DNA of 64,000 nt from Dermatophagoides farinae. Taxonomy: Eukaryota; Arthropoda; Arachnida; Sarcoptiformes; Pyroglyphidae. Positions 51,801 to 64,000 of the stretch are shown here, one piece after another. The stretch's first letter is position 1. Each line of letters begins with the position of its first letter. The notes under the pieces are model-generated. The model had not been told where the DNA came from. It searched no databases and was given only the letters and a program-made list of their open reading frames with translations. The position numbers and the translations under genes were made by a program. The stretch covers positions 4,097,001 through 4,161,000 of the forward strand of contig NC_134679.1 in assembly GCF_024713945.1 (NCBI RefSeq), given 5' to 3'.

Positions 51801-53537
51801 AAAACTAATTCTATACGATAAATATACAGACGGGAAAACAACAAAAACAAAAAACTAACCATAACAATAATTCACAATATTTTCAGACACACATACAGGA
51901 AAAAAAACTTTCAATCATTATTTTTCATTCATTCACAGTATATGTCAACGTGACAATCAATTTGATCACGAACAATGACAACAATGGATCCGTGCACAGT
52001 GAACAAAGTGGAAACACTAAACAAAATAAAATAAAAATCAAACAACACCACGTACCAAGAATCCAGAATTTGAGAAGAAAAAAATTCAAAATGATTCGAC
52101 CATCATGTGATTCACCATATATATATTTGAATGAATGAATTGTGTGTTGTTTGTTTGTTTGTTTGTTTGTTTTTATTGGATTGTATATATATGATGTAAT
52201 CCGATTTTTGAAAATTGAACTTGAAATTGAAATGAAAAAAAAATGAAAAAACTTTAAAATATTCAAAATCGACATGTTGTTGAAATGATGATGAACTTAT
52301 CTCTATGAATGAAAAAAAAAATCGATTAGATTGCTTCAAGCAATGTTTGTATGGATGGAAAAAAATTTTTTTTTTTACGATTTACTTGGAAATTTGTTTT
52401 TTTTATTTTGATTATCTAACAAACAAATTGTTGTTTGTCATAAAATCGAAAAGTTTTTAATTCACTTTCAAAATGATAATCGAAAATTCTGGATATAGAA
52501 AACTTTTTATTTTTCATTGAAAAAAAAAATTGATTGACCAACATTGCTATTAAGAATCCTTATGATTTTGAATTTTGATCAAGAAATAAAGTTTGAAGCA
52601 TTACAGAAAAAAAACATGCAAAAACAAACATGAGAAAAAATCCATTGAATAGAAAAGATTTCTATAGATTTCAAATGAAAATTTGTGTTTGTTTTGTGTT
52701 TAAACATAGTGGGTGGTGGTGCTGTGTAAGTAGGTAAAAATTCTAGAATGATAGAATGAGAAAAATCGGTGATATTTGAATCAAATCAGAACGAAATCAA
52801 TCTATGTAATAATGTAATGGACAATTTAGGATCAAATGAAACCCATAGAAAAAAAAATACTGAACAAAGATTTATGTGAAGACAGAAAAGTTTTTGTGTT
52901 TTTCTTCTGATAGAAAGAAAGAAAAAGTATTTGCTGGTGTTTTTTTTTCGTCGATAAGGCTATTTATTTAAATACAAGAGACACACTATCAAACAAGGCA
53001 CTTGTGTCTTCAATCGAAAAGGTGATGAACAAATAACTACAATCATGATTCGGAAAAAAAGAGCTATTGAAGAAGATGAAACATCAAACAAATTGGAAAC
53101 AAATTTTCCATGAAAAGATTTATAATGATAACAACGCACATCAACTAAAGGCCAATCTATAGATATTATTTCAAGGATATGGTATGGTAAAAAATCATTT
53201 ATCTATCAATGGTCTAGAATGTAGACAAAATAAATTTCATCGAAACAGGAAAAAAAAACAAAGCTATCAAAATAATAACAAAAACAACGGTTTCTTATCA
53301 TCAGCAATATAAATAATCAATCAGTAAAAGATAATAATAATAATAAAACAAAAGAATTGTAATCATTGTAAACAACAATTTTGAAAAAAAAAGATTTTCC
53401 AAAACATTAAATGATGATGATATACATGAGAAAAGCATCTCCTCCTCCTCCTCATCATCATCATCATCATTGATTGATGAATCGTACGATCAATCATCAT
53501 CGTATTCGATTGATCTAGAGAAAAAAAGAATCTATAC

Positions 53538-53595
53538 CTTATTATCAATTTACTATCAACTGATACAATGTATCCATATCGATCACAACCAAAAA
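53538..53595 (-). other. weak candidate internal exon
   Basis: A 58-nt minus-strand segment lies between a T-rich acceptor ending AATAATAG and a GTATAG donor. It reads FGCDRYGYIVSVDSKLIIR in one open frame. No family was recognised, and the entry phase does not follow directly from the exon at 56967. Confidence 0.2.
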
Positions 53596-55384
53596 CTATT
53601 ATTAAGAACAAAAATAAAAGAAAATAAAACCAATGATGATGAAAAAACAAAAACATAAACACTGAAGACATTTTAAAGAATAATGAAACACCTCTATTGG
53701 ATATCGTTGTAATTTTTTTTTTCGTTGTCCACTCATTTTTGTCGGAAACAAAATTGTCATCGATTTCTCGATGTTCAATATTTGTTATTGTCAAATAAAA
53801 AGCCCTGAATAGGTTTTTCAAATATATTTTTCATATTCATTTCCTTCCTTTTCCATTTTCACAAGGATAATTTCAACTTTTCAACCGTTTTTTTAGATCA
53901 CATGTTCTACAAAAGATAAATGTTTGATTATTTGCAAGAAAAAAACTGAGAAAACAAAAATAAATAACCAAAAAACAACAACAACAAGAGGAAGGTAATT
54001 CATGAGAATTGCATTATTAATTGTGGCGCAAATGCTCAATTGAGCAGTGTGCTTTTGTTTTGTTAATCAATTAATGAATAAAATTAATTAGTTAACAAGA
54101 GGAATATCAGTGAAAAAAAAGTTGATTAAATAAACAACCCGTTCCAAAACATTTTTTAAAACAAAAATGGTAAAAAAATGATATAAAATAAAATTGCATC
54201 CATAATGATGATCATTGACAACCATATATATATATATATATCTTTTTTATACATTCATAATATCAAATGTCAACTATAGGTAAGTAAGTCGATGAAGTAA
54301 CAAAAAAAAAAAAAAAATTAATTCCCTAGGGTCAAGCCGCTTTCTCTCAACAAATCCGGTGTTCTGATAATGGAAAAAATAAATTTTTTCCCATTTCAAT
54401 TCAAATAAGCTTATCAGTTATGAACGTGTGAAACGGATAGAAAAAAAAATGACAATCACAATTATCATACAAACATGAATAAATTGAAAAGAATTTGAAT
54501 GAATATATAAAAAATTTATGAACAGTAAAGTAAAGTAAAGTAAAAAAAAAAATTTAATTTGACAAAAAAATTTTGTTCGGTTGTCGTTAGTGATGTTGTC
54601 GTTGTTGTGGAACCGTAAATTCATTCATAAATTCAATGAAAATGACAAATTCTTTATTTTCGTTTTCGTTTTCGTTTTTCGTTTTTGCTGATCAGATCAA
54701 AATGTCAACACCAACTACATTTTATAGTGGTAGCGTTAACGGGATATATAAAAAAAAATAAATGATAACCGAACAAATATAAAATGATATAATAGCAACA
54801 AAATAAAAATAAAAAAAAAAACAAACGTCATTTGTATTGACAATCGATCAATACACATTTTATTTGTTGTTGTCGTCGATATTAGCTATAGCTATATATA
54901 TATAAATGAAACGTGTTATTTAGGATTTGCATGTTAGAAATGTTCAGAATCGATCAGACAACTATAGTCTCATACACACATGAATAAACATTTTCTATTT
55001 TTTTTTATTATACATAAAAAAATGATGATCTGAAAATGGCATTTCCATGATGATGAAAACAAATTTCAATTTTTTTTCTTTAATTTTTTTTATATAACAA
55101 TTACCGGAAATGTTGAGACATTGTTCTTGTTCAATCAATAATAATAAATCTAAATGAATAATTTTCATTGATTTATCATTACTTTAGAAATGAAAAAAAT
55201 GTGTTGACGAAAAAACAGAAAAATTGAAGGTCAAGTCACATGATCAAAAAAAAAAAAAAAAAAAAAAAACAGAGGTTTGTACAAAACTTTTCTTGGTGTG
55301 ATAATAATAATCATATATTGATTTTCAAACAAATACTGTGTGATTGAATTCAATGTAAAAAGTTTTTCTATAGAATGCAATAAT

Positions 55385-55511
55385 ACCTTAAAATCGCGAC
55401 TATAAGACGCGTATTATACAAAAAGAATAGTCTTATTTTTAATAGTTACTTTAACGAAAAAAAATATCTGCATTTCGGCAGTTGCGTCTTATATTAGTTG
55501 CGATTTTAGGG
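55385..55511. mobile_element. MITE, copy 1 (127 bp)
   Basis: The terminal inverted repeats start CCTTAAAATCGCGACTATAA and, at the other end in reverse, CCCTAAAATCGCAACTAATA. Both run inward to AAGACGCR. It is flanked by TA at 55383-55384 and 55512-55513, as expected from a Tc1/mariner-superfamily transposase. A second copy in the same orientation lies at 61883-62015. Confidence 0.85.
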
Positions 55512-56966
55512 TAATATAAATGAACGAAAAAGTTTATGTAAACTTTTCGAAAATTCCAAACACTAATATAACACGAAAGTTTTTATCACTTTTTATTAGT
55601 TTTTTTTTTCATTCATTCATCTTTAAACACGAGTTAAAATCTTCAATTAAAAATGGTTTATTCATCGTATACGATTACAATCGATGTTTTCGTTTGCAAA
55701 AAAAAATTCCCAATTCTTTGCCGATAAGTAGAATCCCAATATTTTTTTTTTGTTGAAATCATATGATAATAATGAAGTATTTTTTTTCATATATATAGCA
55801 TAATTCAATTTGTACAAAGCAAATAAATGAAAAATTCACAAGTGTTAATGAGGTAAAAAAACACATGATGGCCATCATGATGATGATGATGATGATGATG
55901 ACAAGAATTTTTCTCTTCATCAACATTAAACAGCCGCACAGTAACAATAGATTGAAAATTCAATTCTAGAATCTGAAATTTTCTCTTTTATTTGTTTATT
56001 ATTTTCTATAGATTTTTCACAATGAATCTTATCAGCCGCGTTTTTTTGAAATTTTGAAATTTCCAAACTGTTCAAGGTTTCTATGGCCGTTTGTTCAATA
56101 TTATTACTACTATTGATAATCATCGACAATCATCAAAAAAATTTTTTCTTTGATCACACATTACAACAACAAATAATAAACAAAACTGGTTCCATTCCTA
56201 TCAACCATGAAAATATTAGTATATTATACATGCTTCGATTGACAAACAAACTGGCAGACGGTGTCTATCATCATCAATGGACAGAAATTGAAATTCGACT
56301 CACCGATGAGAGAAAAAGAAAAAAAAAATTCTTCCCATTCATATACATTTTTTTTCTTGGTAATTCGGCCCATTCGAAAATGAATTCCAAATTGGTCAAC
56401 TGAAAAATTTTCAAGAATCATTACCATCATCATCATTGTCCATTGGTCCAAAATAAATCTGGACACATTCAACTCAGTCATCATCATCATCATCATCATT
56501 ATTATGGAAAATAAAATGACAATGATGACGAATGAATTTTTTTTCCATTCTATTCTATGCTATAATCATCATTAATTTCAATCAAAATATCCTGGACACA
56601 AAACATCAAAAAGAAAAAACAATTTCGATACTTTTTCCAAGCCTGGCGTGTATTTTAAAATTCAATTTAATATGAAAAAAATAACAACTTTTTTTCATTA
56701 GTATTCCATAATGAATTTGGAAGTATATTTCAAGAATATTTTTTTACAAAAAAAATTATGATAATAATAATAATGTAATAAAATGAAAAGGATAATGGTC
56801 ATCATCATTGACTGAATTCAATGAATTCAAAAAAAAACTGGGAAAAAATTCTTGATTTTTTCCAAAATGAATCATAAAATGACAATAGAATTGTTGCTGG
56901 AAAAGAAATGTTTTATATAATAATCAAAGAGCCATAGTTACAATAAAATAAAACTATATAACCTAC
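55512..56966. other. intron or flank downstream of the large minus-strand exon
   Basis: AT-rich sequence with ATG/CAT repeats (55877-55901, 56475-56499). A donor GTAGGT at 56961-56966 marks it as the start of an intron on the minus strand. No exon was recognised. Confidence 0.45.
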
Positions 56967-58720
56967 CTTAGGATTTGTTGTTGATGATGACCATGATTTA
57001 GGTGGTGATTGTTGTGAACATTGATGATGATTATTATGGTGATGAAGTTGTTCAAATGAATGACCAGTTAAATGAACATTTGTCGATGATTGATGATCAA
57101 TTAATTTTAATTGATCATTGTCAATCATTAATGGTTGTGGTAGCTGTGTGGATGATGATGATGATGTTGATGGTTGCGGTGGTGGCCGATGAAATTGATG
57201 CTGTATTGTTAATATGGACATTTTATCCGTTAAATTTTCAGTATTTGTTTGTTGACTAGATAATATTTTATCAGTATTTAAACTACTTTTATCATTTATT
57301 ATATTCTGCTGCTGTTTTTGTTCTGATGGGATATCCTTTTGTTTTTGATTATTACTATTATTATTGATATTCATTTGATGATCAGTATCATCACTCATTT
57401 TTTGGTTATTATTATTTAAACGACGATAATTTGTATTTTTTTGATGTTGATTTTGATTATGTAGATGATGGAAAAGATAACGTTCTGCTGCTTGTCGTAC
57501 ATTGTCCACATTTAACAAATAATATTGTTGCTGTTGTGGATTAGATGTTTCAAAATCATAATGATTCAGTTCAAAATTAGTAATTTGATTCTTTTGAGAT
57601 GCATCGATTCTTGGTAATAATGATGATGATAATGATGAAGATTCGAATCGAATTGAATTATTTCCATTGACAAAACAATCATTTTTCGTTAATGAATCGG
57701 TTTTTTCTTTCAATGGTAAAACATCGAATGACGAGGAATAAGATAATGAATTTGGATTCAAAATTTCATTTGATTTTTGTTCATCATATGTTTCACGATT
57801 TGATGGCAATTTTCTTTTAGGGGGTAAAATAATTGACTGTTGTTGTTGCAATTGGCCAGGTGTAATATTTGGATCGATACGACTGACACTACCTGTGTAC
57901 CGGGCGTTGATCGAAGTTTTGCAATTAATTTCGTTACTTTCACTGTTACTAAAGTTTTCGTTTTTCCCGGTTATCACGTTCAATGAATTCAACGAATTCA
58001 AATGTGAATTTTCTGTATTATGATGATTGTTTTGTGATAGTTGACAATTGGATGATGATGATGATTCAACCATCATCATACTACTACTACCATTTATATT
58101 CGACATAGATTCTGTGGTCGTCTTTGTTGAAAATGATGTAGAAGAAGACGATGAAGGCGGAGGAAGAGGTGGTGGCTGTTCTTTCAATGATAATGATTTT
58201 TGTTTCACATGGCCGAGCATGTCGGGTAAATGGAATTGTTGTTGTTTTGACGAAAAAGAATCCAATTCGGTCGTAGAGGTATAATCATTTTTTAACATTG
58301 TTGCTGCTGTTCCATGTTTAATGCTGATGGGCGTAAAACTATTACTACTACTACTACAACTACCAGATATTGTTTGTGCTAAATTCTTTTTTATTTGCGT
58401 CGTATGACCCGTGTGAATTGATGAGAATGATGATGGTGGTGGTGTTGAAGTAATAAAAGAATGACCTTGGATTTTATCTGTTGTGAGAAATCTAGGTCGT
58501 AACATTAAGTTCTGGTCATTGGCCATCATCGTCGATGTTGCTGTTGTTGTTGTTGTTGTTGTCAATGACGCCTGTTGGTCTTCATTTGATGGCTTCGTTT
58601 CTGTTGTTGTTTTGGATCTAGGATTTAGTTCAATTCCATTATTGTTATTATTTTTATTAGTATTGGCTAAATGTCGACGATATAGTGTATATATGGTGCG
58701 TAATATTGGTTCACAATTTT
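56967..58720 (-). CDS. large low-complexity internal exon of an unidentified protein
   Basis: One uninterrupted frame of 584 codons runs from a TTTTCTATAG acceptor (58721-58722) to a GTAGGT donor (56961-56966), so it is an internal exon and the gene continues on both sides. It opens with a structured-looking NCEPILRTIYTLYRRHLANT, then turns into Asn-, Ser-, Thr-, Gln- and His-rich text with a PPPLPPPSSSS run, a TTTTTTT run, and short ordered patches such as SVSRIDPNITPGQL and NVDNVRQAAERYLFHHLHNQ. The proline runs would suit SH3 or profilin binding in a scaffold or transcription-type protein. No family could be named. The intactness over 1.75 kb of AT-rich DNA makes coding certain. Confidence 0.8.
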
Positions 58721-60331
58721 CTATAGAAAATGAAATGATAAATGAATAGAATAAATAATCAAATTTACGATAATAAGAAATTGAAAATTGAAAAAAAAAC
58801 TGAAAAAATCTATTTATTTTGGATCAACAAGAATTATATAATCACATGCTAGGCGGATGTGTGAACGGAAAATTGATGATGATGATGGGATAAAGTGATG
58901 AAAATCAGATAAAACCAATGAGAGAAGAAAAAAAAAACAAATCAAATGACAACTGGTTTGAATCGTGTGTGTGTGTTTGGGGGGGGGGGGGGGGGTAGAA
59001 AAAGTTTCTTGACAATCTTTCAATCACAAATCAATCAATTGATTGGGGATAAATGAATTTGATAAGATAAAATCAAACATGGAAACATTCGCTGTTGGAT
59101 GCCATCGTTATTATTTCCGACGCTATCATTATCATCATTTCAGTTTTATCAAAAAAAAAGAAAAATGATTCGTCTATGCATGTGTGTTTTTTTTGGTAGT
59201 ATTTAGTTTCATTCATGGTTGAATTATTAGTTTCTTTGCGGATTCTTTTTCTTTTGCAAAAAAAAAACTAACATATTATGAATGAATTGTGAATAAAAGA
59301 AAAAGAAAGAATGTGGGTGAAAATGGACTGCAAAATGAAATGCTATACTTAAATATTAATATAGAAAAAAAAATTGGAAAAAATGTTACAAATTGAATGA
59401 ATTATTTTTACATGAATAGTTTTACAAAAAAAAACTAAAAAAAAAAAATTAGAACTTTGTGAACAGAATCTTCTGGCTGTTTGTTGTTTATTCTTCATCC
59501 ATTTCTATAGACATTTTTTTTTCTTTATTTGTTTGAATGTTACAACATGATTGTTAATGTTGTTGTGTTGTTGTTGTTATTTACCATCATAATATACATT
59601 ATGTTCATGGCCAAGAATATAGAAATGAGAAAAAAAACAGAAATTTCAAACTCCTTGAAAAGAAAAAAAAACCTAAAGAAAACTCTTTGAGTTTGCATCA
59701 TACACTTTCAACAAACACACAAACTCATTGAATATAAGAGGAAAAAAAGTGTTCGTGACATTTTTATCACTATGTGTTTTGGAACTAGAAGAATAAATAA
59801 AAAGAAAAAAAATGAAAAACAGTGAAACCAGATTGCAAAGATGAGGGAACACAAATGGGAAAATCACTTTTTGTTTTGTTTTGTTATATATGGCGAACCC
59901 TGAAACCAAACAGTTACTAACTAACATAAATAAAAGTTCAAAAGAAAATTGAATTGAAAATTAATGAAAAAAATACACATAGAATTGAAAGAGTTAAAAT
60001 CAGAATTTAGAAAGAAACTTCAATGCTGGTCAAATTGATGCTTGTCATTGTTGTTGTTGTTGTTGTTTCTTTTCTTCACATTTCAAAAAAATAACATACA
60101 AATCAAAGCAAAAAGTTTCTTCGTATATAATGATGATAACTTTGCTTCGTAATAGAATATATACCATGTCCAAACAAACAAAGAGCAACAAACAACGAAA
60201 TGAATGAGCGAAAAAAAATTCCATATCGAAGTTGTCATTTATCAATAGACAAGTTGTCAAAAAATAATATTTCCCATTGTGTTACGAATATTGTTTCATT
60301 ATTGATTGTTTGACAAAAAGTTTGTACTGTA
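58721..60331. other. intron or upstream flank of the 56967-58720 gene
   Basis: AT-rich with TG and G tracts near 58960-58995, GTT repeats (60045-60067) and long A/T runs. Upstream exons of the minus-strand gene are expected further right but none was recognised. Confidence 0.45.
58979..58995 (+). repeat. 17-nt G tract
   Basis: An uninterrupted run of 17 G follows a TG repeat. This is highly exceptional in DNA this AT-rich. It could form a G-quadruplex on the plus strand, and is prone to length error in assembly. Confidence 0.9.
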
Positions 60332-61652
60332 CAGGGAGGCCCACTTATATCAGGACAGCCCCGGATCAGCTGTTTGATTTTTATGATTTTCTTTTTCGAC
60401 AATTGTTTTTTTGTTATTTTGAATATTTTTATTCTTTTTTTTGTGAAAAAACCAAAATATGAAAACTCTAAATATAAAAAAACAAAATATTTTGTGTAAA
60501 AAGCGTAAAGTTCAAGAATTATTTAAAAGTAAATACGCTGTCTCGAAAATTGCTCGTCAAACTGGTATGGCAAGTTCAAAGGTTTATTGCTTGATAAAAC
60601 GTAATTCAATTCTTAATAAACCAAAGCTTAAAACGAGGAAAAATATCACAGATTCTATTAAGAAAATGAATGAAAGTGAAAGAATGGACGAACTTGGTGT
60701 TGGAACTCGAACAGTTGCCAAATGTCTAAAAAACATTCGAATCCACTGGCTACTACTACTATTCCACGTAATATCTCCTGATCAACGATTCAAAGATATC
60801 TAAAACAAGCAGAATGGGATAAAATAATAAGGAAAATAAAATATAAACCAGTTTTGTCCAAAAAAAAATATCGAAAACCGCAAAATTTCTGCAAAATCGT
60901 TGAAGAAACTCGATATTTGACTCGATGACGATTTCCGGTCCCACATCTTATTTACTGACGAATCTGCGATTGAACTATATCCTCATATAAATTTCAATAA
61001 TGCAGTTATCCATACAAGTGACTAATAACCGATTCCGATTAATCCAGTTTCCAAAAAAGTGAAAAGAAAAAAGGTTGTCGACGGGACATGCAGCCGTGGT
61101 ATGGCGCCACTGCTGTGTTCAATTGCGGCCTCCGAATCAATGCCGAAATGCATGAAGAATCCATTTTACCGATTTTTTTTGAGTTTATGAAGAACCAAAC
61201 TTTATTTCTGAATGAGAAAAAGATCATGTTCTAACAAGTTATGGCCCCAGTTCATTCGGCCAAGTCAACGATGAATTTGATCGAAGGTGCAAGTATGAAG
61301 ACTTGTAGCAAAGGGGTGTGGCCCGGAAACCCATTAGATTTGAACGTTATCGAACATGTATTTAACGAATTACAAGAATCTGTCTTCATTGCCCCGCGTT
61401 CAACCAATATAGCCGAGTTAAAGACTCGAGTCAATGAAAAATGGAATTCGATCGCCGTTGATTACCTGAAAAAACTGGTCGTATCATTTCCGGTACGAAT
61501 TAATATCTGTCAAATAAACTCGGGAGATGTTATGTAATCTATAACTGTTATTTAAAAAAAAAACAGAACTTGTCTAGCTTTTGTAGTCGCAAAGTTATTG
61601 TATTTTGAATCGAAGTGTTCAAAAAGTGTCCTGCTATAAATGGGCCCCCCTG
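60332..61652 (+). mobile_element. Tc1-like transposon, full length but inactive (1321 bp)
   Basis: The ends are inverted repeats: CAGGGAGGCCCACTTATATC then AGGACA on the left, and CAGGGGGGCCCATTTATAGC then AGGACA on the right in reverse complement. TA flanks both sides (60330-60331 and 61653-61654). The length is normal for Tc1-type elements. The single transposase gene inside is broken. The TIRs are well conserved and the element looks moderately old. It probably sits in an intron of the minus-strand gene to its left. Confidence 0.93.
60459..61537 (+). pseudogene. Tc1-like transposase, disrupted
   Basis: The first frame (60459-60803) has the DNA-binding helix-turn-helix region (VQELFKSKYAVSKIARQTGM, SKVYCLIKRN). 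The catalytic part continues in fragments. The first Asp is kept in ILFTDESAIELYP (about 60937-60975), followed by stops. A later frame (61241-61537) carries the block QVMAPVHSAKST, which corresponds to QDNAPxHxA in active relatives, so the second catalytic Asp is Val. The final Glu survives in DLNVIEHVFNEL. Several frameshifts and stops separate these parts. The protein cannot be active. Confidence 0.9.
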
Positions 61653-61882
61653 TACAGTTGTACCTGATATACATACAATTCAAATTCTATTGTTCACTCA
61701 TCTATTAACCAGATTAACGAAGATAATTTTTTTTAACTCATCCTTTTTTTCTGCTGTTGTTGTTGTTGTTCTGATCATAAGAAATTGAAATTTGTATTTT
61801 CCAAAAAGTACTTTTCCATCATTATCATCATCATTATATATCATCATGACTAAAAGTAATGAATGTAAATTATTTAAAAGTA

Positions 61883-62015
61883 CCCTAAAAACTACAAGAC
61901 GCGTCTTATACAAAAAAAATGTTGATAAATAATATATATCTTATTTATAATAGTTATTTTATGGAAAAAAATATCAGAGTTGCGATAGTTACGTTTTATA
62001 GTCGTGATTTTAGGG
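61883..62015. mobile_element. MITE, copy 2 (133 bp)
   Basis: Same family as 55385-55511. It starts CCCTAAAAACTACAAGACGC and ends, in reverse, CCCTAAAATCACGACTATAA. The left flank is TA, but the right flank is CA, so one side of the target duplication is mutated. The interior shares the TCTTATTTATAATAGTTATT segment. Confidence 0.82.
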
Positions 62016-64000
62016 CAATAATAATAACGAAACAATTGTACATAGAATTTTCATGGTTCATGATTTGTTTGTGTGTATGTGTGTGTTTGGAGTATTCAAA
62101 CAAAGTCCAAAGTAAACACGTTCCAAGAATCTGTAAACACACACACACACACACACACACAAGGAACGAATACAAAGCCTCAACATATATACAAACATGT
62201 ACTTTCTTGGAATCAAATGAGGCGCTGAAATAAATCAAATCAAATCGGAAAAAAAATTAAAATAATGATAGCCGAAAAGAACCAGAAAAAAATGTGTAAA
62301 GATTACATGTTAGTTCTTTTTTTTCTCTGAATTTGGTTCTGATCTGGAACAAAACAAAACAAAACAAAAAAAAATCGAAATTGAAAATCCAGAAATCAAC
62401 GAAACTTTAACTTGCAGTAATATTCCAGCTCCAGAAACGAAAATCATCCTGAATATATAGACTAAACGAGAGAAATCATCAAACTTTTAATATAGAAAAA
62501 ATTTCATCAAACAAAATACAGAAAAACAGAATGCAGAATATAAGAAAAAAAAATAAAATAAAAAAAATGTATAAAATAGTCAAAATCAGAAATACAATTG
62601 CCACTTTACAATTCTTTTACGATAAACACTATAAGAAATGATCACAGTCATTTGCCCACATGCACACACACACACACACACACAGACATATAAACATTCA
62701 TACATCATAATTTCTTATTTTTATAATATTCTTTGGTTTGATTTTGAAACTTATGGAACAAACATAATAAACAGCAACAAAAAAGAATGAAAAAAAAGAG
62801 AAATACTTCACAACAACAACAACAACAACACTACCACCAGCCATTATGGTTGAAATCATCATCATGATGGTGATGATGATGATGATGAGATGACTATTGG
62901 TATTTGTTTTGTTGCATAATAATAAGTACCATTCATCGCCGTCTTCATCATCATAATCATCATTGTCAATGACTTTTTTGAATTTCAATATATATAGTTG
63001 TTATTGTTACGACTTTCATATTCGCTCTATATATGTTTTTTTTTTCATTCATACAATGAAATCATTTGGGTAGGAAATAATCATTGATAAAATAAAGTGG
63101 ACAAAAAAAAGTTTTTTTTATGCAACAAAAACATTGGGAGAAAAGAACAATACATGTATACATAAACACCCATCCAGCCAAACACACATACACACACACA
63201 CACACACAATTGCAATCCTCCCACACTCTCGAATTTTTTCACCAGTAAGTCCTGATTCTTCATAAACATAAAAAAATCAATATGATTGAATCTTTTTATC
63301 CGCCATTCTCTCTCTCACTCCCTTTGAATATCGATTATCCTAGGACCTATGGGATTTCTCATTTATAGTAGGTAAACTTTCCATATTACAAATTACCTAG
63401 TTAGGCAACCGTTTCTCTGTGTATCCATGTGTTCATTTTTTCATGAATTCGATCGAATTTATCAGAATGACGATGATGATGATGATGAACGATTTACTCA
63501 TTTTTCATTCTCAATTATCATCATACAAATGATATTAATTCAAACAATTATTCATGCACACTGTTAACATATATCATCAACATTATCATCATTGTTCAAT
63601 CACTACATTCAAGAATTGAAAATTGATTTTTTTTCCATTCTACACTTGAAAAGCAAAAAGGAGAAAAATGGAGAAAAAAATGCTTGAAAACTAAAACTAA
63701 ATGCGAATAGAAAAAAAAATCTTTACAATTCCCAGGAAAATAACCATTATATAAACACAACAATAAGCAAGCAAACAAACACACATATAAACAAGAAATT
63801 CTGTGCTGCTACTGTTTCGGTTTTGTTGATTGTTTGCTTACTCATTCCACCGGTAATTTGAGAAAGAATTCTAAAGCTAGAATACCAAAGAAAGTTGGTA
63901 TTCTCATCTAAGAGAGAAGAATCAGTGAGGGAAAAAATAATAAACTCTATTGAAAAAAAAACTCAAACACACACACACACAAAACCCAACATGCTATAGA
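62016..64000. other. right end of the window, no gene recognised
   Basis: AT-rich with several CA/TG microsatellites (62138-62160, 62662-62682, 63190-63208, 63967-63982) and an ACA-type repeat at 62811-62831. Open frames here are made of repeats. No splice-bounded coding segment was convincing. Confidence 0.5.

Larger units (their letters stand above)
46411..55384. other. 9 kb region without a recognised gene
   Basis: AT-rich with CA tracts (about 47741-47759), GAGA at 47972-47986, TG repeats (about 50070-50083) and long A runs (54300-54317, 55245-55269). It must hold the downstream exon(s) of the minus-strand gene whose exon lies at 56967-58720. Two weak candidates are listed separately. 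No RNA gene or array was seen. Confidence 0.45.

Noticed and set aside
23186-53010. GGCACTTGTGTC shared by 23199-23212 and 52998-53010 as ends of one transposon family
   Set aside because: The similarity does not extend beyond about 13 bp, which is expected by chance in a window this size.
55926-56499. Overlapping frames on both strands between the MITE and the large exon
   Set aside because: Composition follows local repeats and there are no supporting splice sites or motifs.
61996-62238. Frames rich in Val/Cys or His/Thr around CA/TG tracts (also near 25004-25216 and 63081-63269)
   Set aside because: They are translations of dinucleotide microsatellites.

Overview
The window is strongly AT-rich nuclear DNA from a small arthropod genome: short introns (about 80-110 bp inside genes), a few multi-kb introns, homopolymer and CA/TG/CAT microsatellites everywhere, and coding runs of Ser, Asn, His and Gln. 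The first genes encode alpha-amylases very close to the group 4 allergens of house dust mites. With a cytosolic-type UDP-glycosyltransferase and tandem ionotropic receptors, this points to an acariform mite, most likely Dermatophagoides or a near relative. That identification rests on protein recognition only.

Layout. 1-3253 (minus): two head-to-tail alpha-amylase genes, the first cut by the window edge. 4012-12998 (plus): a tandem array of three ionotropic-receptor (IR) genes with conserved exon phases, several GC-AG introns and uncertain 5' ends. 13203-19751 (minus): a four-exon class A GPCR with a His-rich ectodomain and a very long third intracellular loop; its 3.5 kb first intron carries a 0.93 kb inverted-repeat transposon with an 8-bp target duplication. 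19752-33379: a gene-poor stretch with repeats, coding-like fragments and weak candidate exons. 33380-36209 (minus): a seven-exon nose-resistant-to-fluoxetine (NRF-6) type membrane acyltransferase. 37361-41815 (minus): a six-exon RGS12/RGS14/Loco-type regulator of G-protein signalling with an RGS box and two Ras-binding domains. 43985-46410 (minus): a decayed UDP-glycosyltransferase copy followed by an intact two-exon one. 46411-56966: mostly non-coding, with two weak candidate exons. 56967-58720 (minus): one large low-complexity internal exon of an unidentified gene. 60332-61652: a Tc1-like transposon with terminal repeats, TA duplication and a broken transposase. Two copies of a TA-flanked MITE lie at 55385-55511 and 61883-62015.

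The window does not read as one pathway or operon. The themes are digestion (amylases), chemosensation (IRs), G-protein signalling (a GPCR and an RGS protein), xenobiotic conjugation (UGT) and lipid-type membrane acyl transfer (NRF-6). Local tandem duplication is the main source of novelty: amylases with a patch of near identity, IRs that share exon phases but differ in introns, and a UGT with a dead neighbour. Exon models were built by hand from splice signals and reading-phase continuity. No alignment or database search was run.
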